From positions 1 through 64,000 of the forward strand of contig NZ_FNIA01000013.1 of NCBI RefSeq assembly GCF_900103505.1: DNA of 64,000 nt, in the 5' to 3' direction. Shown here one piece after another: positions 8,925-16,987 of the stretch. A program made the translations under genes and the position numbers. This DNA is from Haloarchaeobius iranensis. Its GTDB lineage: Archaea > Halobacteriota > Halobacteria > Halobacteriales > Natrialbaceae. Position 1 is the first letter of the stretch, and each line of letters starts with the position of its first letter. A model generated the notes under the pieces. It made no database searches, had not been told where the DNA came from, and saw only the letters and a list, made by a program, of their open reading frames with translations.

Positions 8925-8948
8925 ACGGAGGCCGTCGTCCCCCTGCGT

Positions 8949-9329
8949 ATGAAGCGAACTATCAGCACCTCCGACGCCCCCGCGGCAGTCGGCGCGTACA
9001 GCCAGGCGACGACCAACGGCGATGTCATCTTCACCGCCGGCCAGATCCCGATGACGCCCGACGGCGAGCTGCTCGACGACGAGCCCATCGCCGCCCAGAC
9101 ACGCCAGTCGCTCGAGAACGTCGAGGCGATCCTCGACGAGGAGGGCTGCAACATGACGGACGTGCTCAAGGTGACCGTGTTCATGGACGACATCGAGGAC
9201 TTCGACGAGATGAACGACGCCTACAAGGAGTACTTCGTCGACAACCCCCCGGCCCGCTCTGCCGTCGAGGTCGCGAACCTCCCGAAGGGCGTCGGCGTCG
9301 AGATCGAGGCCATCGCCGACGCGGAGTGA
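8949..9329 (+). CDS. ridA: RidA family enamine/imine deaminase
   Basis: 126 aa trimeric YjgF/YER057c/UK114-type protein. It hydrolyses reactive enamines/imines (2-aminoacrylate, 2-aminocrotonate) released by PLP dehydratases to 2-oxo acids. Visible hallmarks: GAYSQA near the N-terminus, TAGQIPMTPDGE, and the catalytic Arg as R103 in PPARSAVEVANLP, followed by the conserved Glu near residue 119. Its place one gene from threonine deaminase is functionally meaningful. The GTG of the next gene overlaps its stop (GTGA). Confidence 0.93.
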   Translation: MKRTISTSDAPAAVGAYSQATTNGDVIFTAGQIPMTPDGELLDDEPIAAQTRQSLENVEAILDEEGCNMTDVLKVTVFMDDIEDFDEMNDAYKEYFVDNPPARSAVEVANLPKGVGVEIEAIADAE

Positions 9330-9526
9330 ACGAGCGCACGAAATCGGCCCTGCTGTGGGGCGCAGTCGGCGTCTTCGCCTTCCTCGTGCTCCACCAGGGC
9401 TACGTGTTCGTGGGGGGACGCGGCGTCGGCATCCTCCCGGCAATCGGCGTGGCGGTCGTCGTCGGTGCCGCCGTGGCAGTGGCGGCGTACGTCGGGGAGG
9501 TCCGGCTGCTCCGGCGCGGGCGGTGA
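9326..9526 (+). CDS. Small two-helix membrane protein, 66 aa
   Basis: GTG start overlaps the ridA stop by 4 bases, so it is translationally coupled to ridA. Two hydrophobic helices (about residues 8-27 and 34-56) joined by a Gly-rich turn, ending in RLLRRGR, which would keep the C-terminus cytoplasmic. No family recognised; a link to RidA function is only suggested by position. Confidence 0.65.
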   Translation: MNERTKSALLWGAVGVFAFLVLHQGYVFVGGRGVGILPAIGVAVVVGAAVAVAAYVGEVRLLRRGR

Positions 9527-9536
9527 CTGCCAGAAG

Positions 9537-9545
9537 TTATTTTAC
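9537..9545 (+). promoter_or_regulatory. TATA element of the secreted HExxH gene
   Basis: TTATTTTAC, centred 29 bases before ATG 9570, in otherwise GC-rich DNA. Fits a leaderless transcript. Confidence 0.55.
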
Positions 9546-9569
9546 TCCTACTGGTTTCATCAGGAAGTA

Positions 9570-11599
9570 ATGAACAGAAAATGGGTTGGGTGTTGCATAG
9601 CTATTTTGCTCTTTGGAGCGGTTACACCGGTCGTAGGCGGTATTACGGACGATTCCGCCCGTGGTGAGTTCAACAGCCCGGCCGCCGATACGGTTCTGGC
9701 ACCCTCGACCGTGCCGAACGAGTCGACGCCGGTCCACGAGATACTCACTTTCGACCGAACACCGGACCGAGACGGACACGTCCGCCTCACCGTCGACTAC
9801 GAACTCCACGAGAGCATCGAGACCCTACAGGTCTGGGTTCCGTTCGATGGCGAGGTGACGAGTACAACGGGAATGGAGCGAGAGGGCGTTACGTATGTTT
9901 GGGAACAGGGAAATCCCGCTCCATCGATGACCATCGTCTTCGAAGCGTTGAATCCGACTATCAGGGAGGATGGGTTCACGGAGGGTGACGGCTGGTCGTT
10001 CGTCGACGCCCGCGTCATGGCACGGGCGACTTCAGCCACGGAAGGACGACTCGACGGATACGGTATCCCCGACTGGAGGTACCGAGAGACCCGGTTCGTC
10101 AACGGTGAGGGCTACGTCGGACGGCAGGTTGCGTACCTCGGAGCCCATAGCACGGTCCACTGGGAGACAGACGACGAACAGTTCACGCTCGTTCTCCCGG
10201 ATTCGACCGACCGCGACGGCTCCGAAGTTCGGGACACGCTCACGGAGGCATCCACCGGCTACATTCCATCCCGGGACACGGTGGGTGTGACGGTGTTCGC
10301 CCTGGACGAACGGTTCGGGGGGCTCAAATTCAGCGTAAACCCCGATACTGCCGTCTCGATGACGGCCCCGGTCGACAGTCCAGAGAACATCTGGGTCCAC
10401 GAGTACGTCCACGTCAGACAGTGGTTCAACACCGAAGACGACCTCGAGTGGTCACCGAGGGGTCGGCGGAGTACCTCGCTGCACTCGAAACGTACCAGCA
10501 GGGCAGAATCTCGTTCACGACGTTCCACGACGCCGTCGAGTCCGAGTCGGATCAGTCGGTCGTTCTCGCTGAACCACGGACTTGGAACGAGTACTCGGAC
10601 TACCGTAAGGGCTCGCGGGTCGCAGCCGCCCTCGACGCACGAATCCGGCAGGAGACCGGGGGGAACTACACACTCCGTGACGTCATCTACGTGCTCAATC
10701 GGGAAGCCGGTAAGTATGCGAGCATGCTGACCCACGAGGACCTGAAGGCGGCCGTCGAACGGGTCGTCGGACGGCCGATGGACGACTGGCTTGACCGTTA
10801 CGTGACGACCAGTGAGGTGCCCTCTGTGCCGGAAGACCCCGGCCTGTTTTCGCAACCGTCGGGGGAGCCAGACGGTGACGGCGACGGCATCGCGAACATC
10901 GTAGAGCAACAGCGAAATGTCTCGTCGCCGTTCCTCGCCGATACCGACGGGGATGGTCTCGATGATGGCTCCGAGTTTGCCAACGGGAGCGATCCGACCG
11001 CGACCGACACGGACGGCGATGGACTGGGCGACGCTGCAGAGGTCCGAGTCCACGGCACGAACCCGAACGCGACCGACACCGACGGCGACGGCTTTTCCGA
11101 TTCAGCGGAGCTCGACAGGTACGAGACCGATCCCACCGCTGCCGACACCGACGACGACGGTGTCAGTGACGAGACGGAGGTGATAGAGCACGGGAGCGAC
11201 CCGACTGTAGAGGATTCGGACGGTGATGGACTCGACGACGGGGTGGAAATCGATCAACACAGCACCGATCCCACCACCGTCGACACTGATGGGGATGGTC
11301 TCGATGACGGAGTCGAGGTCACCGAACACGACACCGATCCGACCCTCATAGACACCGACGGGGACGGCCTGACCGACGGCGAAGAGGTGAACGAGTTCGA
11401 GACGGACCCGAACACCGAGAACGACGAGGAGGAGGTTCGGGCGACGCCGACTGCCACACTTACGCCGACTTCGTCCACGACACAGACGCCGACCGAGACA
11501 GTCACCGGGACGGACAGTGAAACGCCCGGATTCGGCGTGCCAGCGGCGTTCACGGCACTCGGTTGTCTGGTCGCGGCCCGCCGGTACGCCGGGCAGTAG
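9570..11599 (+). pseudogene. Secreted HExxH metalloprotease-like protein with Ca-type repeats, frameshifted
   Basis: The first frame (ATG 9570) has a signal peptide (MNRKWVGCCIAILLFGAVTP...), a long beta-rich domain and the zinc motif HEYVH at residues 277-281. It breaks after EDDLEW at 10451. Reading one base back restores VTEGSAEYLAALETYQQG, where E of TEGSAEY is the expected third zinc ligand of a gluzincin, so the two halves are one gene lacking one G in a TGG(G)TC context. The second half has about eight DTDGDGLDDG-type repeats (thrombospondin type 3/EF-like calcium loops, about 10870-11430), a Thr/Pro linker and a PGFGVP sorting tail ending ARRYAGQ. Repaired length is about 676 aa. Likely a cell-surface peptidase if intact; sequence error or recent inactivation remains open. 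Confidence 0.8.
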
Positions 11600-11620
11600 C
11601 CGTCCGGGAGAAACGTAGCC

Positions 11621-11628
11621 GTTAAATG
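11621..11628 (+). promoter_or_regulatory. TATA element of tRNA-Ser
   Basis: GTTAAATG lies 25-32 bases before the first base of tRNA-Ser, the usual place for an archaeal tRNA promoter. Confidence 0.5.
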
Positions 11629-11652
11629 CAGCACCCGATTATCGACGAACGA

Positions 11653-11734
11653 GCCAGGATGGCCGAACGGTAAGGCGCACGCCTGGAAAGCGTGTTCCCT
11701 TTCGGGATTCAGGGTTCAAATCCCTGTCCTGGCG
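11653..11734 (+). tRNA. tRNA-Ser (anticodon GGA)
   Basis: Acceptor strands GCCAGGA (11653-11659) and TCCTGGC (11727-11733) pair perfectly, with discriminator G. The anticodon stem CACGC/GCGTG encloses loop CTGGAAA, giving anticodon GGA. The long variable arm (TTCCC-TTTC-GGGAT type) is the class II mark of serine tRNA. The T-arm reads AGGGTTCAAATCCCT. CCA is not encoded and no intron is seen. The bases just downstream form an unusual inverted copy of its own 3' end (see repeat). Confidence 0.95.
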
Positions 11735-11857
11735 CTTCTGGAGTCGACAACGACGAGGAGCGCTAGCGACGAGTTCGTCGACTCCAGAACGCCCACAGGG
11801 ATTTGAATCAGGGAGGACGCAGCGGAGCGAGCAGGTCCGACCGTGGTTCGAATCCCT
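11735..11857 (+). repeat. tRNA-Ser trailer element: inverted and direct T-arm copies
   Basis: Three parts can be seen. First, arms TTCTGGAGTCGAC (11736-11748) and GTCGACTCCAGAA (11777-11789) are perfect inverted repeats. Second, ACAGGGATTTGAA (11795-11807) is the exact reverse complement of the tRNA T-arm sequence TTCAAATCCCTGT (11715-11727), so tRNA end plus trailer can fold as one long, nearly continuous hairpin. Third, after a spacer containing CAGGGAGG...GAGCGA...CGACCG, a direct T-arm-like copy GTGGTTCGAATCCCT (11843-11857) can pair with the inverted copy. The same arrangement follows tRNA-Gly. No protein can be read convincingly here. Confidence 0.7.
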
Positions 11858-11954
11858 ATCGGAGACCTCCCCGAACGCACACCCAGCGTCACGAACCCCG
11901 GCAGGTCGTGCGCCTGGCGGTGGTTACAAGCGGTCGCGCGTCGAACCGCCGGGC

Positions 11955-12569
11955 ATGGACACAGCGGCATTCGTCGAGGCGGTCGAGGACGGGAACCGAA
12001 CGGAGCTGTCGCGGCTCGGCTCCTCGAAGTCACTGTACGCGTTGACTGGCGGGGAGATGGACGAGGACCACGTCTTCGCGGTCGTCGAGTCGCTCGCGAC
12101 TGCGCAGGCCAACCGGTACGAGTCGTGGGCCGCGGACGCGGACGGCGAGCTGGCCGACGCGCTGTCGGCCGCGGCCGAGGCCGAGCGAGAACGGGCGAGC
12201 GACGCGGCCGGGAAGACCGACGAGACTGTCGCAGGCGGCCTGTTCGACGGGCTGGACGGCTGCGAGGGGACGGTCGACCGGGCGGGCGGCTTCGTCGCCG
12301 CGACCGTCGTGACGAAGAAGCTGCAGGAGCAGCTCGTCGGCTTCTTCGTCGGGCAGGCCGACCCGACGACGGCGTCGACGTTCCGGAGCTACGGCGGCGA
12401 GCTGGACGAGCGACGCGAGGCGGCGCTGGCGGCGCTCGAAGCGGTCGTCGACGACGAGTCGGAGCGGGAGGCCGCGGTCGAGGCAGCGGCGGGCGTCGTC
12501 ACTGCGGCGTACGATGTGTACGTCGACCGGCTAGAGGCGATGGGCGTGAACCCGAAGCCGGTCTGCTGA
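11955..12569 (+). CDS. Rubrerythrin/ferritin-like family protein, 204 aa
   Basis: The start MDTAAFVEAVEDGNRTELSRLGSSKSLYALTGGEMD and the all-helical Ala/Glu-rich body resemble a family often named 'rubrerythrin family protein' in haloarchaea, with a four-helix ferritin-like fold. The ExxH iron motif expected in helix 2 appears as AEAERERAS, with no His, so I infer that di-iron binding is lost or altered. A TTACAAG element about 30 bases upstream could be the TATA. The fold assignment rests on memory of the family and helix pattern; enzymatic function is not supported. Confidence 0.6.
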   Translation: MDTAAFVEAVEDGNRTELSRLGSSKSLYALTGGEMDEDHVFAVVESLATAQANRYESWAADADGELADALSAAAEAERERASDAAGKTDETVAGGLFDGLDGCEGTVDRAGGFVAATVVTKKLQEQLVGFFVGQADPTTASTFRSYGGELDERREAALAALEAVVDDESEREAAVEAAAGVVTAAYDVYVDRLEAMGVNPKPVC

Positions 12570-12910
12570 GAGCGGAAAGACCGGAGGAATACGGGCGATG
12601 CCATCCACTTCGTGGAGTAGTAGATGACGTGAACTTCGATAAATGTGCCACCGATGCCGATATTAAAGGAGATGATAGAAACCATCAGCTCGCGAGGTAC
12701 TGAACTACACCGTGCCATCGAGCGTCTGAACGAACTCGATGTATACGATATCGGGTAATGCTACCGAGTTCGCTGTACGCCGCTGCGCGGGGCGGATGAG
12801 CCGGAAGAACCGATTCAGAAGTAACTGGCGCGTTTGTATAATCACCCAACAGTCATTAAAAATTCAAACTATATTACATAAACTTGAGCGAGGCGCAAAA
12901 TATTCTTTAT
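12570..12910 (+). other. AT-richer intergenic patch
   Basis: About 340 bases that become markedly AT-rich from about 12840. A 34-codon frame at 12654-12758 (MPILKEMIETISSRG..., preceded by AAAGGAG for its inner ATG) has protein-like helical composition and could be a microprotein or gene remnant; I give it about 20 percent. A longer frame at 12739-12945 has random composition and is rejected. CCACTTCGTGG near 12604-12615 is a short hairpin that could end the upstream transcript. Confidence 0.35.
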
Positions 12911-13099
12911 TTATGAATATGATTCAAATATATTTCTTATTTTAGAATATGTGGTGACAACGATAACTGCGGCGATAACCGCGACCAACATTCTTAAACT
13001 AAGTGAAAGCTCGAACGCATCTCCGGCTGCGGTTCCTGCTAAACCACCGACAACCGCACCAAGAAGTGGCCCAGGCTTTTCTCTATTAGTTTCCGGCAT
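12911..13099 (-). CDS. Small glycine-zipper membrane protein, 62 aa
   Basis: Minus-strand frame MPETNREKPGPLLGAVVGGLAGTAAGDAFEL... has a GxxxGGLAGxxAG glycine-zipper segment (residues 12-27) followed by a strongly hydrophobic helix (MLVAVIAAVIVVTT). CTAATAAA lies about 22 bases before the ATG and could be the TATA of a leaderless mRNA. Composition is AT-rich compared with neighbours, which fits an accessory gene. No known family; a membrane role is the only inference. Confidence 0.55.
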   Translation of the reverse strand: MPETNREKPGPLLGAVVGGLAGTAAGDAFELSLSLRMLVAVIAAVIVVTTYSKIRNIFESYS

Positions 13100-13239
13100 A
13101 AGACAGTAGTCGTTGTTTATTAGCAGAACTCGGATTTGTAGTGTCCAGGCACTGTTGCGAAGGTCAATTTGCAGTAGAGGAGATCTATGATTAATGTCTT
13201 ATGTTCATTGTAGAGGTATCGTTTACAATTTGAGATTCA
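13100..13239. other. AT-rich spacer
   Basis: Short AT-rich stretch between the glycine-zipper gene and the 90-aa gene. Apart from the promoter-like TTTATTAG at 13117-13124 I see nothing in it. Confidence 0.4.
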
Positions 13240-13512
13240 TCATACCCCAGGCAGGGTCTCCCGATAGGCGTGGATGTGCTCCAGCGCGGCGTCGACCTCC
13301 TCGCGGACGGCCGCGCCCTCCTCGTCGGCGATGTCGTCGAGGATGCGCTCGTGGCGTGCGAGCCGGCCGTGGTCGGGCCCGCGTTCGGCCTCGGCGTGGC
13401 GTTCGAACTCCTCGGCCTGTCGGTACAGCCGTTCGCGGGCGTCGGCGTCGGTGGCTGCCTGTGCGGCGGTGCGGACGTGCTCGCCGGCGGTCTCGAGCTG
13501 CTCGCGTGTCAT
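13240..13512 (-). CDS. Small helical haloarchaeal protein (DUF7553-like), 90 aa
   Basis: Fully helical, acidic protein: MTREQLETAGEHVRTAAQAA then a run of Glu/Ala/His helices, the conserved-looking AERGPDHGRLARHERIL and an end HIHAYRETLPGV. I recall this pattern from a haloarchaeal family of unknown function and give the DUF name tentatively. Its ATG overlaps the stop of the upstream lipoprotein by 4 bases (ATGA), so they are co-translated. Confidence 0.7.
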   Translation of the reverse strand: MTREQLETAGEHVRTAAQAATDADARERLYRQAEEFERHAEAERGPDHGRLARHERILDDIADEEGAAVREEVDAALEHIHAYRETLPGV

Positions 13513-14993
13513 ACGTCGACGTACGACCGCTCGGGGGTTGTCGTTTGTGGTGCCAGCGATGTCTGCGCGAACTGATGACGTGGGGTCGTGCGGACGGCCG
13601 GTGGTGAGGGCGGCGTCTCGGCGGTCACGGGTGGCGTCGTCGACGTGGTGACCGCAGGTGCGGCGTCGGCGGTCGCGGTGGTGTTCGCCGCCGACTGGTT
13701 CGTCGTGAGTGCGACGGTCGACCCGTCGAGCGACACGGCGAGCGCGTCGAGCAGGCCGGGCCGGCCGACCGTGACGACCACGGTGGCGTCGTCGGGACGC
13801 GCGGTCGTCGCGCGTACGTCGCCGTCCAGCCGCCAGCGGTCGCCGGTTCGCTCGCCGCCGGCGTCGAAGGTGGCGTTCATCGCGTCGCGGAACTCGGTCG
13901 CGTCGGCGGCGGTGTCCCACCGGGTCACCCAGACGAAGCTGGCGTTCGCGGTCGGGCGTTCGCGGTAGGTGACGAGCCGGTCGTTCCCCCAGCCAGCGGC
14001 GGCTTCGACCGACGCCGGGACCGAGACGCCGTTCTCCAGGACGACGCGTGCGTACGCCTCGCCGAGCGTGTCGGTGGCCGAACCGCGCCACGTCGCGCCC
14101 TCGGCGATGGTCCGGACGTACAGCTCCGCCGGTGGCTCGCTGCCCGGGGCGAGCCCGTGGAGCACCTGCTCGCTGGTCGTCGGTGGCCGCTCGTAGAGCC
14201 CCTCGACCCCATCGAGCCCCGGGGAGTTGTTGCGGACGTAGTCGTACCCGAACCGGTACGCGCCCTGGCCGTGCCGGAAGGGAGTACCGGGGGTGGCCTC
14301 GGCGTACAGCGTCGCGGTACGCTCGCCGCCGGTCGGGGCGTCCAGCCCGTCGGTCTCGACGTACCGTGTCTCTGTCCAGACGGCGACACCCTCGACGATG
14401 CTCCGGGCGGTCCAGCGGGCGTCGGTGCTCGTGCCGCCGACGTTGCGGCGGACCGCCGACACCTGGTTGCGCTGGAACTGGACGACGTGGACGAACTCGT
14501 GGGCGAGTACGACCTCCAGCGCGGCCGGCGAGCCGTTGCCGGGGTAGAGGGTCACGCCGCCGAAGGGACTGGTCGCGCCGTTGGGCGTCCCCCGCAGGTC
14601 GCTGTAGCTGCCGGCGGTCTCGACGCCGACCAGCGCGCCGAACCGGCTGGTCCCGGTCGGGGCGCGGCGCTCGGTCACGTTCGTCCCGAACCACGTGGAG
14701 GCGTTCTCGACGGACACCTCGGTCGGCGGCTCGGCGGTCACGCCGAGCAGTGACTCGACGCGGTCGAACACCGGTGCGGCCGCGAAGGAGAGCCCCTCAC
14801 CCCGGTAGCGGATTTCCGCGTCGGTGTCGCCACCCTGGGCGTCGGTGGGTCCGGCGGACGGCTGTTCGGTCGTCGTGGACTGGTCCGGCGTCGCGGTGGC
14901 CGTCGGCGAGCGGGTGACCTCCTGTGCGCCACAGCCCGCGAGGACGACCAGCAGGGCACAGGCGAGCACGCCCAGACGACGGCCGCGACTCAT
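13509..14993 (-). CDS. HExxH surface lipoprotein, Hvo_1808-like, 494 aa
   Basis: Lipoprotein signal with lipobox LAGC (Cys21) after MSRGRRLGVLACALLVV, then a Thr/Pro/Asp linker. HEFVH at residues 165-169 followed about 40 residues later by VEGVAVWTE gives the zinc ligand layout of a gluzincin. The region GLYERPPTTSEQVLHG and AAGWGNDRLVTYRER...FVWVTRWD matches the protein at 52825-54393 in order and spacing, so these are paralogues. The C-terminal 70 residues are Thr/Ala/Pro-rich and probably unstructured. Proteolytic activity is inferred only from HExxH. Coupled to the 90-aa gene downstream. Confidence 0.75.
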   Translation of the reverse strand: MSRGRRLGVLACALLVVLAGCGAQEVTRSPTATATPDQSTTTEQPSAGPTDAQGGDTDAEIRYRGEGLSFAAAPVFDRVESLLGVTAEPPTEVSVENASTWFGTNVTERRAPTGTSRFGALVGVETAGSYSDLRGTPNGATSPFGGVTLYPGNGSPAALEVVLAHEFVHVVQFQRNQVSAVRRNVGGTSTDARWTARSIVEGVAVWTETRYVETDGLDAPTGGERTATLYAEATPGTPFRHGQGAYRFGYDYVRNNSPGLDGVEGLYERPPTTSEQVLHGLAPGSEPPAELYVRTIAEGATWRGSATDTLGEAYARVVLENGVSVPASVEAAAGWGNDRLVTYRERPTANASFVWVTRWDTAADATEFRDAMNATFDAGGERTGDRWRLDGDVRATTARPDDATVVVTVGRPGLLDALAVSLDGSTVALTTNQSAANTTATADAAPAVTTSTTPPVTAETPPSPPAVRTTPRHQFAQTSLAPQTTTPERSYVDV

Positions 14994-15902
14994 TCAGGCA
15001 GTCACCCGCCGTGCGGCCGTATCGACGCTCTGGTTCCCGCCGATGGGGACCGCGCCATCGGCCTCGGGCGGCAGCGTGACGTCGACGCCCTGGTCGTAGG
15101 CGACGAACTCGCGGCGGACGTCCACGACCTGCTGGAGCTCCTGCCCCCTGATGCTGACGGTCTCGTTCACGTGGATGTCAGAGCGCACCACGCGGTCCGT
15201 CTCGGTCGAGACGTAGAGCGTGGCGTCGAACCGGTGGACCTCGCCGCCACGGAAGTTGACGCCGCTCAGCTCGGCCAGTTCGGCGTCACTGGGACGGAGC
15301 GAGAGGACGTACACCTCCTCGCCGCGGACGCTCTCGGTCCCGGTGACGCTCACGTTCTCGGTGACGTTCAGCAGGTTCGTGTGCAGCTGGAGCGCGCTCC
15401 GGTTCCGCCAGAGCCGGTCGTAGCGGTCGGCGACGTTCTGGGTCACCCACTGCGAGCCGTACTGCCGCTCGAACGCCGGGCTCCGGACGTACAGCGAGTC
15501 GTTCAGCAGGTACGTCGTCTGGTTCACGGTCCGTCCCCCGGTCCGGACGCTCTGGTCGACGGCCAGGCGGCGCTGCTCGGCGTCGATGGTCACGGTGAAC
15601 GTCGCACTGGTGGACTGGCTGGCAGTCGCCGTCGAGACGGTCTGGTCGAGCACGCCCTCGAGCCGGACGTCCGAGACGTCCCGAAGCGCGGTCAGCGCGG
15701 ACTGGCGTATCTCGCGCTCCTCGGCGTCGGAGAACGCGTCTCCGCCGTCGTCGGTCGGCGTGGCGTCGGTCGTCGGGGCGTCGGTCGGCGTTCCGTCGGT
15801 CGGGTCGGTCGTCATCCCGGCGTCGCCCTGGTCCGTACAGCCGGCGAGCACGGGCGACGCGAGCAGGACGACGACCAGTAGGAGGGCCTTCGTTCGTTGC
15901 AT
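14994..15902 (-). CDS. Haloarchaeal lipoprotein, LolA/LppX-like, 302 aa
   Basis: Signal MQRTKALLLVVVLLASPVLAGC with lipobox Cys, a Thr/Asp linker to about residue 55, then a beta-rich domain made of long amphipathic strands (RLEGVLDQTVSTATASQSTSATFTV, RRLAVDQSVRTGGRTVNQTTYLL, YVLSLRPSDAELAEL). This strand pattern resembles LolA/LppX-type lipid-binding half-barrels; the fold is an inference. The stop directly abuts the start of the HExxH lipoprotein, so both are in one operon. Confidence 0.7.
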   Translation of the reverse strand: MQRTKALLLVVVLLASPVLAGCTDQGDAGMTTDPTDGTPTDAPTTDATPTDDGGDAFSDAEEREIRQSALTALRDVSDVRLEGVLDQTVSTATASQSTSATFTVTIDAEQRRLAVDQSVRTGGRTVNQTTYLLNDSLYVRSPAFERQYGSQWVTQNVADRYDRLWRNRSALQLHTNLLNVTENVSVTGTESVRGEEVYVLSLRPSDAELAELSGVNFRGGEVHRFDATLYVSTETDRVVRSDIHVNETVSIRGQELQQVVDVRREFVAYDQGVDVTLPPEADGAVPIGGNQSVDTAARRVTA

Positions 15903-15991
15903 CGTCTACGCCCGGCTTGGGACTGGGAGCCTATAACCCTTCGAGCGACTTTTCGGGGTCGGAAAACACGAGCGTCGAGCGGCGCGACCGG

Positions 15992-16969
15992 TCAGCCGCC
16001 GTCGTCGAGCAGGGACCCGACCTCGTCCGGGGACCAGTTCGCGGGCGTCGGGGAACCCCGGAGCGCGACCCCGAGCGCGACCCAGGCGAGCGCGAGCGGG
16101 ACGACCGCGACCGCGCCGGAGACGGCGGTGGTGTCCGTGAGCGCCAGGGCGACGGCCAGCGTCCCAAGCACCGAGAGCGCGGTAGCCGCGTCCGCGAGCG
16201 TCCCGAGTTCGGGGCGTGCGACGGCCGCGAGCAGCACGGTCCCGACGGCGAGCGTGCCGACGCTGCCGGTGAACGGCGTGAGCGCGGGCTCGACGGCCGC
16301 CCCGAGGAACGGCGCTGGCTCGAGGAGCGCGGCGACGTGGACGCCCGCGACGCCGGCGGTCGCGAGGACGGTGCCGACAGGGTCGAGGGGGCTGCCGAGT
16401 CGTTTGATACGGGTGTGGGCGGCCCAGATACCGCAGACGACGAGGAGCACGGGAACCGAGATCCACGGCCGGACGGCGTCGGCGGCGGGGGCGACGCCCG
16501 CGAGGGTGGCGGCCGCCCAGAGCAGGCCCCCGACGGTCGCGACCGCGCCGCCGCGGCGGACCCACTTCGGCGGCGAGGCGACGGCCTGCGCGAGCGTCCG
16601 GACGGTCAGCGCGGTCGTGACGAACAGCGCGGTTGCGACCGCGGCGACGAAGCCGAGGACGGCGAACAGCAGGGGCGACTCGGGGCGGCCGCGGACGCCG
16701 GGTGCGACGCTCGGCACCGCGACGAAGAACCCGTACAGGGAGACGGCGAGGACGATGCCCGAGACGACGCCGACGCGGGCGTGGCGGCGGAACCCGAGCG
16801 CCTCGAAGAACCGGAGGAGCGGTGGGCGGCCGGGCCGGTGGTCGTCGGACGCCGGAGCGTCGGCCTCGCCCGCCGCGTCGCCGTCGGCGTCGACTGTCGG
16901 CTCCCCGTCGACCGGGCCGGCTGACTCGGTGGCGTCTGTCACGCCCGGGGCTTGGGGCGAGAGGGACAA
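15992..16969 (-). CDS. Multi-pass membrane protein, 325 aa
   Basis: An acidic disordered N-terminus (about 45 residues) precedes PGRPPLLRFFEALGFRRHARVG and then about eight hydrophobic helices. The PPLLRFFxAL motif before the first helix is familiar from haloarchaeal membrane proteins of unknown function. No transport or catalytic motif is seen. It is 18 bases after the MFS gene stop in the same direction and may share its transcript. Confidence 0.65.
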   Translation of the reverse strand: MSLSPQAPGVTDATESAGPVDGEPTVDADGDAAGEADAPASDDHRPGRPPLLRFFEALGFRRHARVGVVSGIVLAVSLYGFFVAVPSVAPGVRGRPESPLLFAVLGFVAAVATALFVTTALTVRTLAQAVASPPKWVRRGGAVATVGGLLWAAATLAGVAPAADAVRPWISVPVLLVVCGIWAAHTRIKRLGSPLDPVGTVLATAGVAGVHVAALLEPAPFLGAAVEPALTPFTGSVGTLAVGTVLLAAVARPELGTLADAATALSVLGTLAVALALTDTTAVSGAVAVVPLALAWVALGVALRGSPTPANWSPDEVGSLLDDGG

Positions 16970-16987
16970 ATCTGCGTCGGTCTCCGG

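Noticed and set aside
11653-11857. Recent provirus or integrative element bounded by tRNA-Ser att copies
   Set aside because: The direct T-arm copy is only about 120 bases away with no integrase or cargo between; an old deletion scar remains possible but a present element is not.
12739-12945. 68-codon plus frame in the AT-rich patch
   Set aside because: No hydrophobic pattern, no conserved-looking motif, and overlaps the better minus-strand gene end at 12911.
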